Shown here: piece by piece, positions 36,059 through 43,746 of the stretch
Numbering within the stretch: position 1 is the stretch's first letter
Layout of the letters: each line of letters starts with the position of its first letter
From: Pseudomonadota bacterium
GTDB lineage: Bacteria > Desulfobacterota > Desulfovibrionia > Desulfovibrionales > Desulfovibrionaceae
Assembly: GCA_023460395.1 (NCBI GenBank)
Contig: JAEWQB010000006.1
Coordinates: forward strand, 1 to 64,000
Reading direction: 5' to 3'
DNA: 64,000 nt
The notes under the pieces: generated by a model
Database searches by the model: none
What the model was told of the DNA's origin: nothing
Seen by the model: only the letters and a program-made list of their open reading frames with translations
Program-made: the position numbers and the translations under genes

Positions 36059-36808
36059 TTACTTGTTGATATACTTAGCCTTCAGCTCTTCCCAGTAGGG
36101 ATCGGCTTTCAGCAGGGTAAGACCTTCGTTGATGGTCTTCAGCAATTCGGCATCGCCTTTGCGAACTGCCACACCAAAGAATTCAGGTTCGCTGAACTCA
36201 CCCAGAATTTCCACTGCCCGACCATGTGCCACGGCGTCTTCAGCGGGGGCAATGTCCATGGCGGCTGCGGGCACGCGACCGTTGAGCACGTCCATGATGG
36301 CCAGCGGAGCGGAATCGTAATACTTCAGCTCAAAATTGTTGCCGTCCTTACCAGCGATGTTCTGCAGGTAGTCAGCTTCGGAAGTGCCGGATTGCACGCC
36401 CAACCGCATACCCCCCTTCAACATCTTTTCCACGGTAAGGTCCGAGCCTTTCTTGGCCACGAGAACCTGTGCTACCTTCCAATATGGATCGGAAAAATCG
36501 ACTTGCTTGGCGCGCTCTTCGGTGATGGACATGCCAGCGTAGACCATATCGATTTTCTTAGACACCACGCTCTGCACAATGGTGGACCATTCCATGGGTC
36601 TGTGCTCCACGGTAAAGCCCATTTTCTTGGCTATCCAGTTCAACGAATCCACATCGAAACCAGCGGGATTTCCGTTAGCGTCGATGTAGGCGAAGGGGGG
36701 ATAGTTGGCATCAATGCCGTTCACATAGTGCTTTTCGGCAAAGGCCGTGGAGGCGAGCAGCAGAGCCATACAGAGTGTAACCGCAATCAGAGTGCCTTTT
36801 TTGAACAT
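36059..36808 (-). CDS. Polar amino acid ABC transporter substrate-binding protein
   Basis: The 249-residue protein has a Sec signal peptide (ATLCMALLLASTAFA type, cleaved before EKHYVNGIDANYPPF) and the SBP_bac_3 fold. NGIDANYPPFAYIDANGNPAGFD begins the first lobe. MVYAGMSITEERAKQVDFSDPY and LGVQSGTSEADYLQ are ligand-lobe signatures. The ATG at 36808 has GGAAG upstream; a longer in-frame start lacks one and would bury the signal peptide. It is the first gene of the ABC operon. The ligand is probably a polar or acidic amino acid. Confidence 0.94.
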   Translation of the reverse strand: MFKKGTLIAVTLCMALLLASTAFAEKHYVNGIDANYPPFAYIDANGNPAGFDVDSLNWIAKKMGFTVEHRPMEWSTIVQSVVSKKIDMVYAGMSITEERAKQVDFSDPYWKVAQVLVAKKGSDLTVEKMLKGGMRLGVQSGTSEADYLQNIAGKDGNNFELKYYDSAPLAIMDVLNGRVPAAAMDIAPAEDAVAHGRAVEILGEFSEPEFFGVAVRKGDAELLKTINEGLTLLKADPYWEELKAKYINK

Positions 36809-37211
36809 ATCCGTACTTCCTCTCCTCAAATGTGATGATTCTCTCTCTCGGCACAAATCGTTGGCCGACATAACACCGTCATATTCCTACATACTTATTT
36901 TCGCTAGCAGAAAGAGGCACAGGGCGCAAGCTACGAAACCGTAGGCAACACCGCTGATGCGCGGAGAAGCGAGCACCCGGCAGCCACCCGCCCACTTTTC
37001 TCTTTTTCCTCTCCCCCGGCTGTGGTATGCCTGTGCGGCATCCTAAAATGCGCGGAGCGGTAAACGCTCCGCGTGCGCTGTACCACTGGGCAGCCGGAAT
37101 CTGAGCCGGGCCACCGCACATCGCGAAGCGAACGCCTGTTTTGCTCGTGCGTTCCCAGCGTCCCCCGGCATCTCCGATTCTTCTGTCCGCCGTCCACCAA
37201 GGAGTAATGGC
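36809..37211. other. Divergent promoter region between the ABC operon and flavoredoxin
   Basis: This 403-base interval should carry both promoters. It contains a perfect nine-base-pair hairpin, CGCGGAGCG/CGCTCCGCG (37051-37073), followed on the minus strand by CATTTTAGG. No coding frame with a ribosome site was found. Confidence 0.4.
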
Positions 37212-37781
37212 ATGAAAACGTCTCTGGGCGCGAAGACTCTCGTGTACCCCACCCCACTGTTTCTTATCGGCACCTACGACAAACGCAACCAGCCCAACAT
37301 CATGGCAGCCGCATGGGGAGGCATCTGCTGTTCCAAACCACCGAGCGTGGCGGTGTCGCTGCGTTCCGCCACTTACTCACACGGGAGCATTCTTGAACGC
37401 GGCGCATTTACCGTAAACATTGTCCCCACCACGCTGCTGGCACAAGCGGACTACGCGGGTATTTTTTCCGGGCGCACCGAAGACAAATTCGCTTCGCTGG
37501 GGTTCACCCCCATCAAGGCGGAGCACGTGGACGCACCGTATGTAAACGAAGCCCCGCTTATTTTGGAATGCGCACTGGTGCAAACAGTGGAAGTGGGCCT
37601 GCATACTCAGTTCATTGGAGAAATTCGCGATGTGAAGGCGGAAGAAAACGTACTGCGCGAAGACGGCCTGCCGGATATCATGAAAGTAGACCCTGTTATT
37701 TTCGCCCCGGTCTGTCGCGAATACTACTCTGTGGGCGGCTTTCTGGGAAAAGCCTTCTCCGTGGGCAAGCAACTGAAATAG
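37212..37781 (+). CDS. Flavoredoxin-like flavin reductase family protein
   Basis: The 189-residue protein matches the FMN-binding flavoredoxin/flavin-reductase family. PTPLFLIGTYDKRNQPNIMAAAWGGICCSKPP is the family N-terminal region, PPSVAVSLRSATYSH and GAFTVNIV follow, and REYYSVGGFLGKAFSVG ends it. D. gigas flavoredoxin, studied in thiosulfate reduction, has the same length. FMN binds non-covalently. AAGGAG precedes the ATG. It is monocistronic, with a strong terminator directly after it. Confidence 0.88.
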   Translation: MKTSLGAKTLVYPTPLFLIGTYDKRNQPNIMAAAWGGICCSKPPSVAVSLRSATYSHGSILERGAFTVNIVPTTLLAQADYAGIFSGRTEDKFASLGFTPIKAEHVDAPYVNEAPLILECALVQTVEVGLHTQFIGEIRDVKAEENVLREDGLPDIMKVDPVIFAPVCREYYSVGGFLGKAFSVGKQLK

Positions 37782-37803
37782 CAGATCGCCGAAAAATCAA
37801 ACA

Positions 37804-37828
37804 AGCCGCCGCCATGGCGGCTTTTTTT
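37804..37828 (+). terminator. Rho-independent terminator after the flavoredoxin gene
   Basis: AGCCGCC pairs with GGCGGCT across a five-base loop and is followed by seven T residues, 23 bases past the stop. Confidence 0.92.
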
Positions 37829-37887
37829 ATTGCCGCTGTGAAGAAACTCGCTATACTATCGGAAAAAACGTATCGCTGGAGTTTCTT

Positions 37888-38715
37888 ATGAACGCATTGT
37901 TTTCAGAGTATCAGGACACCATCATCCTTTGGGGAGCCAAAAACGGCACCAATCTTCTTGTCTCCCTGCTTATCCTGCTAGTGGGTAACTGGCTGGCGAA
38001 ACGTCTGGCTGGCTTGCTCCGCAAGGCTCTGGAGATGAAAAAGCTGGATCAGCTCCTCATCAACTTCCTGCACGGCGTAGCCTACTACGCGCTGATGTCG
38101 GCGGTAATCCTCGCCGTGGTTTCCCAACTGGGTATTGATACCACCTCGTTCCTCGCCATTCTCGGTTCCGTTGGTCTGGCTGTGGGCTTGGCCATGAAGG
38201 ACAACCTGTCCAACTTCTCCTCCGGGGTCATGCTGGTGCTCTTCCGGCCTTTCACCTTTGGCGACTTCGTTGAAGTGGCGGGCATCTCCGGCTCCGTGGT
38301 ATCCATCAACCTGTTCAGCACCGAGCTGAAATCGGGTGATAATCAGCGCATTATCATCCCCAACAGCCTTATCATGGGCAAAACCATTACCAACGTCACG
38401 GGCAACCCCACCCGGCGCGTGGATATGCAGATCGGCATCAGCTATGGCGATGATATCGCCAAGGCCCGTCAGGTCATCACCGACGTGCTGAATTCCGAAA
38501 CCCGGCTCCTCAAGGATCAAGGCTATACCATCGTGGTGGGGGAACTTGCCGACTCCAGCGTGAACCTGCTGGTCCGCGCGTGGACCCATACCGCAGACTA
38601 CTGGGACGTGCGCTGGAACCTTACTGAAGCTCTGAAAAACGCAATGGACGCTAACGGAATATCCATCCCTTTCCCGCAGTGCGACGTGCACATGGTTTCC
38701 AATCAGCCTGAGTAA
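37888..38715 (+). CDS. mscS: Small-conductance mechanosensitive channel (MscS family)
   Basis: The 275-residue protein has three membrane helices and the MscS pore helix TM3 as FLAILGSVGLAVGLAMKDNLSNFSSG. The beta domain follows (FRPFTFGDFVEVAGISGSV; NQRIIIPNSLIMGKTITNV), and the C-terminal vestibule ends IPFPQCDVHM. The length matches E. coli MscS. It releases solutes at hypo-osmotic shock. GGAG precedes the ATG. Confidence 0.95.
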   Translation: MNALFSEYQDTIILWGAKNGTNLLVSLLILLVGNWLAKRLAGLLRKALEMKKLDQLLINFLHGVAYYALMSAVILAVVSQLGIDTTSFLAILGSVGLAVGLAMKDNLSNFSSGVMLVLFRPFTFGDFVEVAGISGSVVSINLFSTELKSGDNQRIIIPNSLIMGKTITNVTGNPTRRVDMQIGISYGDDIAKARQVITDVLNSETRLLKDQGYTIVVGELADSSVNLLVRAWTHTADYWDVRWNLTEALKNAMDANGISIPFPQCDVHMVSNQPE

Positions 38716-38729
38716 CACCGCAAGTTAGC

Positions 38730-38779
38730 TCCGTTTCCGGTGGTCGGCCCTCGGCACCTGCCCACCGGAAACGGATTTC
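38730..38779 (+). terminator. Terminator after mscS
   Basis: A perfect 14-base-pair stem (TCCGTTTCCGGTGG with its complement at 38762-38775) encloses an 18-base loop. A short TTTCCC follows. Confidence 0.75.
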
Positions 38780-38904
38780 CCTCCCGCACGCCGCCATACG
38801 GAAGCGGCGCTACGCGACGGGATCAGGGCGCGAACGACCTGTGAGCGGATTTGCAGCAACGAGGCGAATTGACGGGAAGAACGCGGAAAACAGAGAAAGG
38901 CGAA

Positions 38905-39423
38905 TTACTCCCGGTGGCGCATGCCGGGAAACATTTCTTCAAAGCACGCCTCAAATTCCTCGCAGGCCACGGCCTGCACCCGGTGGTACATGCGCTCATA
39001 TGCATACAGCAGCGCAACCCCTTCGCTGGTGAGGCTGTAGCCAGCCTTGTTGCCCCCCAGTTTTTCCACCACGGGACGCCCCAGACGGGCTTCAATTTTG
39101 CGAACGCGGTCCCACGCCGCCCTGTAGGACATGCCTATAGCCTTGGCGGCCCCCACCAGCGAACCGGCATCCACCACGCCCCTGAGCAACATAGCGCTTC
39201 CCAGACCAAAGGCGTTGGCCCCATCCAGTTCCACCCAGAGCTTTACCCGCAAACGGGGAGCATCTGCCGTGGCATCTTCTTCTGAATCGCCAAAGATGGG
39301 CCTGCCTTTTTCCTCAGGATTCACGAAACGGGGAGAAAGAGGGACGGACATAGAGGAAGAGTCCGGGGTCACGGCCGCCCCGTCACTCAATGGAAATTCG
39401 TTTTGTGTCTGTCGCACCGCCAT
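38905..39423 (-). CDS. modE: ModE-type (LysR-like wHTH) molybdenum-responsive regulator
   Basis: The C-terminal two-thirds match the N-terminal DNA-binding domain of ModE: LWVELDGANAFGLGSAMLLRGV, then DAGSLVGAAKAIGMSYRAAWDRVRKIE, then RPVVEKLGGNKAGYSLTSEGVALLYAYERM. The molybdate-binding MOP domains of full-length ModE are absent, so this is the short type found in many anaerobes. An unusual 50-residue polar N-terminal extension precedes it. The start is uncertain: ATG 39423 is offered, but an in-frame GTG at 39456 and an ATG at about 39351 also lack strong ribosome sites. It is divergent from the molybdopterin-binding gene and the aldehyde oxidoreductase cluster, which it probably regulates. 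Confidence 0.82.
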   Translation of the reverse strand: MAVRQTQNEFPLSDGAAVTPDSSSMSVPLSPRFVNPEEKGRPIFGDSEEDATADAPRLRVKLWVELDGANAFGLGSAMLLRGVVDAGSLVGAAKAIGMSYRAAWDRVRKIEARLGRPVVEKLGGNKAGYSLTSEGVALLYAYERMYHRVQAVACEEFEACFEEMFPGMRHRE

Positions 39424-39548
39424 GCCCCGTTGCTGAAGTATTCGCAGGCCGCTCACGGAACGGCGCAGCCTTCAGTTACCATTCTCCCCGTCCCATATCA
39501 AGGTAGCCGCACCAGCGGTCCTCCCCTCCAAGATACCCCATACGGTAT

Positions 39549-39562
39549 ATTGTCGAAACAAT
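39549..39562. promoter_or_regulatory. Inverted repeat ATTGT-N4-ACAAT upstream of the molybdenum cluster
   Basis: A perfect five-base inverted repeat with a four-base spacer lies between the divergent modE and mop-cluster promoters. It could be an operator; there is no independent support. Confidence 0.3.
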
Positions 39563-39579
39563 CACCCGCCTTCAAGAGA

Positions 39580-39601
39580 CACTAAAATATTTTAAATAGT
39601 G
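39580..39601. promoter_or_regulatory. AT-rich palindrome abutting the -35 box of the molybdenum cluster
   Basis: The 22-base sequence begins CACTA, ends TAGTG and has an A/T-only core of 12 bases. It directly precedes the TTGACT box at 39602. Its position and symmetry suit a transcription-factor site, possibly for the divergent ModE-type regulator. Confidence 0.45.
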
Positions 39602-39630
39602 TTGACTTACTATGCAGGCGGATGCATAAG
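39602..39630 (+). promoter_or_regulatory. Predicted promoter of the molybdenum cluster
   Basis: TTGACT (39602-39607) and CATAAG (39625-39630) are separated by exactly 17 bases. Transcription would start near 39637, giving a leader of about 165 bases before the first gene. The leader contains a GAAAATGC/GCATTTTT hairpin at 39727-39749 and an imperfect larger stem before it. Confidence 0.55.
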
Positions 39631-39800
39631 AAAACAAAACATGAGCACGGCCTTTCGCGTTATTCTGGCTGTTCCGCGCTTTGGGAAAGAGAGAGGGGTT
39701 TCTTTTTCTCGAAAGCACTGACATGCGAAAATGCCCTTACGCATTTTTCAGGAATCACGAAAGGTTTTACGCGGGTGTGCTGCACAACGGAGACACGCGT

Positions 39801-40826
39801 ATGATGAAGACAATTCCTGTTCAGGAAGCTGTCGGAACAGTCCTGTGCCATGATCTCACCCGCATTGTGCCGGGGGAATACAAGGGAAGGGCCTTCAAAA
39901 AAGGCCACGTTGTCACGCCTGATGACATCCCCGACCTCCTGCGCATTGGCAAAGAACACCTGTATGTCCTTTCGCTGGAAAATCACCAGCTACACGAGGA
40001 CGACGCCGCCACACGCATAGCCGCAGCCGCAGCCGGACCGGGCATCACCTTCTCGGACATCAGCGAGGGACGCATCAATCTCATCGCCGAACCGGGACTG
40101 CTCTCGGTCAATGTGGAAGCCCTCAATGCCATCAATGCCATTGAGGAAGTGGTGTTCGCCACCCTGCACACAGACCAATACATCGCACAGGCCCGTTCCG
40201 TGGCGGGAACCCGTGTGGTGCCGCTGGTTATTGACGAGGAAAAAATCCGCCGGGTGGAAGCTATCTGCGCCCGGCATTATCCCGTTGTGCAGGTAATCCC
40301 GCTCAGATCGTTCAACGTGGGGGTTGTCACCACGGGGAGCGAGATCTTCCATGGTCGCATCAAAGACCGCTTCGGGCCTGTGCTGCGTAAAAAATTCGCC
40401 GCATATGGCTCGCAGGTCATGGACCAAACCTTTGTCAGCGACGACCCAGAAGCCACGCGCCGGGCCATTCTCGACTTCGTGGACGCAGGCGCCGGCATGG
40501 TGGTGGTCACGGGCGGCATGAGTGTGGACCCGGACGATCAAACCCCTGCCAGCATCCGCGCCACCGGTGCGGAGATTGTCACGTATGGCGCGCCCACCTT
40601 TCCGGGCGTGATGTTCCTGCTTTCCTATCTTAACGACGTGCCTGTTCTGGGGTTGCCGGGCTGCGTCATGTATTACCGCGCCAGCATCTTCGACCTTGTA
40701 GTTCCCAGATTGCTGGCCGGACAACGCCTTAAACGAAAAGACATCACGGCGCTGGGTCACGGCGGATTCTGTGAGGGGTGCGAACAATGCCGCTACCCGG
40801 TGTGTCCTTTCGGAAAAAACGGTTGA
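39801..40826 (+). CDS. MoeA/MogA-type molybdopterin-binding protein with C-terminal cysteine cluster
   Basis: The 341-residue protein contains a molybdopterin-binding (MoCF) domain in its second half: FNVGVVTTGSEIFHGRIKDRFG, then GAGMVVVTGGMSVDPDDQTPASIR, as in MoeA and CinA-like proteins. The N-terminal half (VQEAVGTVLCHDLTRIVPGEYKGRAFKKGH) resembles MoeA domains but is shorter. The C-terminus carries CEGCEQCRYPVCPFGKNG, four close cysteines that may bind metal or Fe-S. GGAG lies upstream of the ATG at 39801; the longer open frame has no family match. It precedes the aldehyde oxidoreductase and is a good candidate for its dedicated cofactor insertase. Confidence 0.83.
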   Translation: MMKTIPVQEAVGTVLCHDLTRIVPGEYKGRAFKKGHVVTPDDIPDLLRIGKEHLYVLSLENHQLHEDDAATRIAAAAAGPGITFSDISEGRINLIAEPGLLSVNVEALNAINAIEEVVFATLHTDQYIAQARSVAGTRVVPLVIDEEKIRRVEAICARHYPVVQVIPLRSFNVGVVTTGSEIFHGRIKDRFGPVLRKKFAAYGSQVMDQTFVSDDPEATRRAILDFVDAGAGMVVVTGGMSVDPDDQTPASIRATGAEIVTYGAPTFPGVMFLLSYLNDVPVLGLPGCVMYYRASIFDLVVPRLLAGQRLKRKDITALGHGGFCEGCEQCRYPVCPFGKNG

Positions 40827-40929
40827 TCCCACCCGCCCGGACAAAGGCGGTTCTCAGGCTCAGGTTCGCCGGTTGTCGACCTTGCCATTCACTTCCGGCC
40901 CGCGTTGTTAATCCATAAGGAGGAATGTA

Positions 40930-43656
40930 ATGCTCAAACGCATGATTATGGTGAACGGTGCCCCCAGAATGTCCATCACGAACCCGGACACCACGCTTGC
41001 GACCTATCTGCGTGAAAGTCTCGGCCTTACCAGTGTTAAAATTGGCTGTGGGCAAGGACACTGCGGCAGTTGTAACGTCATAGTGGACGATAAACTCATC
41101 CGCTCATGCAGCTACAAAATGAGCCGCCTGAAGGAAAATGCCCGCATCACCACACTGGAGGGCATCGGAACTCCCGACTCTCTGCACCCCATTCAGGTGG
41201 CGTGGATCGCCCACGGCGCGGCCCAGTGCGGCTTCTGCTCCCCCGGATTCATTGTTTCCGCCAAGGCGCTGCTGGATACCAACCCCAAACCCTCCCGTGA
41301 AGAGGTGCGCGACTGGTTCCAGAAGCACCGCAACGCCTGTCGCTGCACTGGTTACAAACCGCTGGTAGACGCCGTTATGGACGCCGCCGCTGTGATGCGC
41401 GGCGAAAAACAATTGGACGAGTTGCTCTTCACCATCCCCGCTGACGGACGCATTTGGGGCACCAAATATCCCCGCCCCTCCGCCGTGGCCAAAGTCACCG
41501 GCACTTTGGATTACGGTGCGGATCTCGGCATAAAAATGCCCGAAGGCACGCTCCGGTGCGCCCTTGTGCAGGCCGAAGTCTCACATGCCAACATCCTGAA
41601 CATTGACACCACCGAAGCGGAAAAAATGCCCGGCGTCTGCAAGGTCGTCACCCATAAAGACGTGAAAGGCAAAAACCGCATCACGGGCCTGATTACCTTC
41701 CCTTCCAATAAAGGAGACGGATGGGACCGCCCCATTCTGTGCGACACCAAGGTGTTCCAGTACGGAGACGCCATCGCCATCGTCTGCGCGGACACGGAAG
41801 AGCACGCCAAAGCCGCCGCCGCTAAAGTGGTTGTGGACCTTGAAGTGCTGCCCGCATACATGAGCGCACCGGAGGCCATGGCTGAAGACGCCATGGAAAT
41901 TCACCCCGGCACGCCCAACATCTATTACATTCAAAAAATCGCCAAGGGCGAGGACACCGCCCCCATCTTCTCCAGAAACGACGTGGTGGTGGTGGAAGAC
42001 GATTTCTATACCAGCCGCCAGCCACACATGCCCATCGAACCGGACGTGGGGTTCGCATACTACAACGAAGACGGGAAATTGTGCGTCCACTCCAAATCCA
42101 TCGGGCTACACCTGCACCTGCTCATGATCGCTCCGGGACTTGGTGTCGAACCGGAAAACCTAATACTCGTGCAGAACCCCACGGGGGGCACCTTTGGGTA
42201 CAAGTTCAGCCCAACCATGGAAGCGCTTGTGGGCGCGGCAGCCATGGCTACCGGCAAGCCCGTGTACCTCAACTACACGTGGGCACAACAACAGGCATAC
42301 ACCGGCAAGCGCTCTCCCTTCCTTACATGGATGCGCTACGCCGCCACCAAGGACGGCAAGCTGCTCGCCATGGAAACCGACTGGTCTGTGGACCACGGCC
42401 CGTACTCGGAATTTGGCGACCTGCTGACCCTGCGCGGCGCACAGTATATCGGCGCGGGGTATGACATTCCCAGTATTCGCGGTGAAGGCCGCACGGTGTG
42501 TACCAACCATGCGTGGGGCGCGGCCTTCCGTGGTTACGGAGCGCCGGAAAGCGAGTTCCCCTCCGAAGTGCTCATGGACGAACTCGCGGAAAAACTAGGC
42601 ATGGACCCCTTTGAACTGCGATACAAAAACGTCTACCGCAAGGGGGCTACCACGCCTACCGGACAGGAACCGGAAGTATATTCCCTGCCGGAAATGTTCG
42701 ACCGGCTGCGCCCCAAATACGAAGAAGCCAAAAAACGCGCCGCCGCAAATTCCACAGCCGAATTCAAGCGTGGCGTGGGCATATCGCTCGGCGTATACGG
42801 CAGTGGTTTGGACGGCCCGGACTCCTCGCAAGTGGATATCGCCCTTAATGCAGACAACACGGTGACCATTTTCTCCGCATGGGAAGACCATGGTCAGGGT
42901 GCCGATATGGGCACGCTGGGCACCGCTCACGAAGCCCTGCGCCCGCTGGGCCTCACCCCGGACCAGATTCATCTGGTTATGTGTGATACCAGCCTCACGC
43001 CCAACGCTGGTCCCGCTGGCGGTAGCCGCTCGCAGGTTGTCACCGGACAAGCCACCCGTGTGGCCTGCGAAATGTTGGTACATGCACTGCGTAAGGATGA
43101 CGGAAGCTTCCGCACTTACGAAGAAATGACAAAGGAAAGTCTGCCGTTACGCTATGAAGGGAAGTGGACCGCCCCTGCCAACGATTGCGATGCAAACGGG
43201 CAGGGCAGCCCCTTCTGCTGCTATATGTACGGCGTATTCATGGCGGAAGTGGCTGTGGAAACAGCCACCGGAAAAACCACTGTGGAAGCCATGACCACCG
43301 TTGCTGACATAGGTGTGGTCAACAACATCCTCGTGGTGGACGGGCAAATCCACGGCGGAGTGGCACAGGGTATAGGCCTTGCGCTTTCCGAAGACTATGA
43401 GGACATCAAAAAACACGCCACCATGCCCGGCGCAGGGTTCCCCTACATTAAGCAGATCCCCGACAACATGGAGATCATCTATGTGGAAACCCCGCGTCCC
43501 GATGGTCCGTTCGGTGCCTCCGGCGTGGGCGAAATGCCTCTGACAGCACCGCACGCGGCAGTCATTAACGGCATTTACAACGCCTGCGGAGTGCGTATTA
43601 CCAAGATTCCGGCCCTGCCGGAAAAGGTACTGGCCGGACTGAAGGCCAAGGCGTAA
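40930..43656 (+). CDS. mop: Molybdenum-containing aldehyde oxidoreductase
   Basis: This xanthine-oxidase-family enzyme oxidises aldehydes to acids with water as the oxygen source and two [2Fe-2S] clusters. The 908-residue product aligns in length and order with D. gigas MOP. Cysteines 40, 45, 48 and 60 bind the plant-type cluster; 100, 103, 137 and 139 (CGFC and CRC) bind the second. The long molybdopterin cytosine dinucleotide region contains YGAPESEFPSEVLMDELAEKLG. The catalytic Glu near 870 lies in GASGVGEMPLTAPHAA. There is no FAD domain, as in MOP. AAGGAGG precedes the ATG. Electrons in relatives pass to flavodoxin or rubredoxin-type carriers. Confidence 0.97.
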   Translation: MLKRMIMVNGAPRMSITNPDTTLATYLRESLGLTSVKIGCGQGHCGSCNVIVDDKLIRSCSYKMSRLKENARITTLEGIGTPDSLHPIQVAWIAHGAAQCGFCSPGFIVSAKALLDTNPKPSREEVRDWFQKHRNACRCTGYKPLVDAVMDAAAVMRGEKQLDELLFTIPADGRIWGTKYPRPSAVAKVTGTLDYGADLGIKMPEGTLRCALVQAEVSHANILNIDTTEAEKMPGVCKVVTHKDVKGKNRITGLITFPSNKGDGWDRPILCDTKVFQYGDAIAIVCADTEEHAKAAAAKVVVDLEVLPAYMSAPEAMAEDAMEIHPGTPNIYYIQKIAKGEDTAPIFSRNDVVVVEDDFYTSRQPHMPIEPDVGFAYYNEDGKLCVHSKSIGLHLHLLMIAPGLGVEPENLILVQNPTGGTFGYKFSPTMEALVGAAAMATGKPVYLNYTWAQQQAYTGKRSPFLTWMRYAATKDGKLLAMETDWSVDHGPYSEFGDLLTLRGAQYIGAGYDIPSIRGEGRTVCTNHAWGAAFRGYGAPESEFPSEVLMDELAEKLGMDPFELRYKNVYRKGATTPTGQEPEVYSLPEMFDRLRPKYEEAKKRAAANSTAEFKRGVGISLGVYGSGLDGPDSSQVDIALNADNTVTIFSAWEDHGQGADMGTLGTAHEALRPLGLTPDQIHLVMCDTSLTPNAGPAGGSRSQVVTGQATRVACEMLVHALRKDDGSFRTYEEMTKESLPLRYEGKWTAPANDCDANGQGSPFCCYMYGVFMAEVAVETATGKTTVEAMTTVADIGVVNNILVVDGQIHGGVAQGIGLALSEDYEDIKKHATMPGAGFPYIKQIPDNMEIIYVETPRPDGPFGASGVGEMPLTAPHAAVINGIYNACGVRITKIPALPEKVLAGLKAKA

Positions 43657-43709
43657 GTTAGCGCTAACTCAGGGCGGCATCTTCTTCGCTCTGCGGGAAG
43701 ATGCCGCCC
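43657..43709 (+). terminator. Palindrome plus hairpin between mop and the Fe-S protein gene
   Basis: A perfect 12-base palindrome GTTAGCGCTAAC (43657-43668) just past the mop stop is followed by a 13-base-pair stem, GGGCGGCATCTTC (43672-43684) with GAAGATGCCGCCC (43697-43709), then CTTTCATCGTTTTT. It could attenuate transcription into the downstream genes or stabilise the mop mRNA. Confidence 0.6.
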
Positions 43710-43746
43710 CTTTCATCGTTTTTGTGCTGAGAAGGAGCGCACCGCC

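Noticed and set aside
39637..39800. Molybdenum-cofactor riboswitch
   Set aside because: The leader has hairpins but lacks the conserved core blocks of that riboswitch as I know them, so it is only reported as an unexplained leader.
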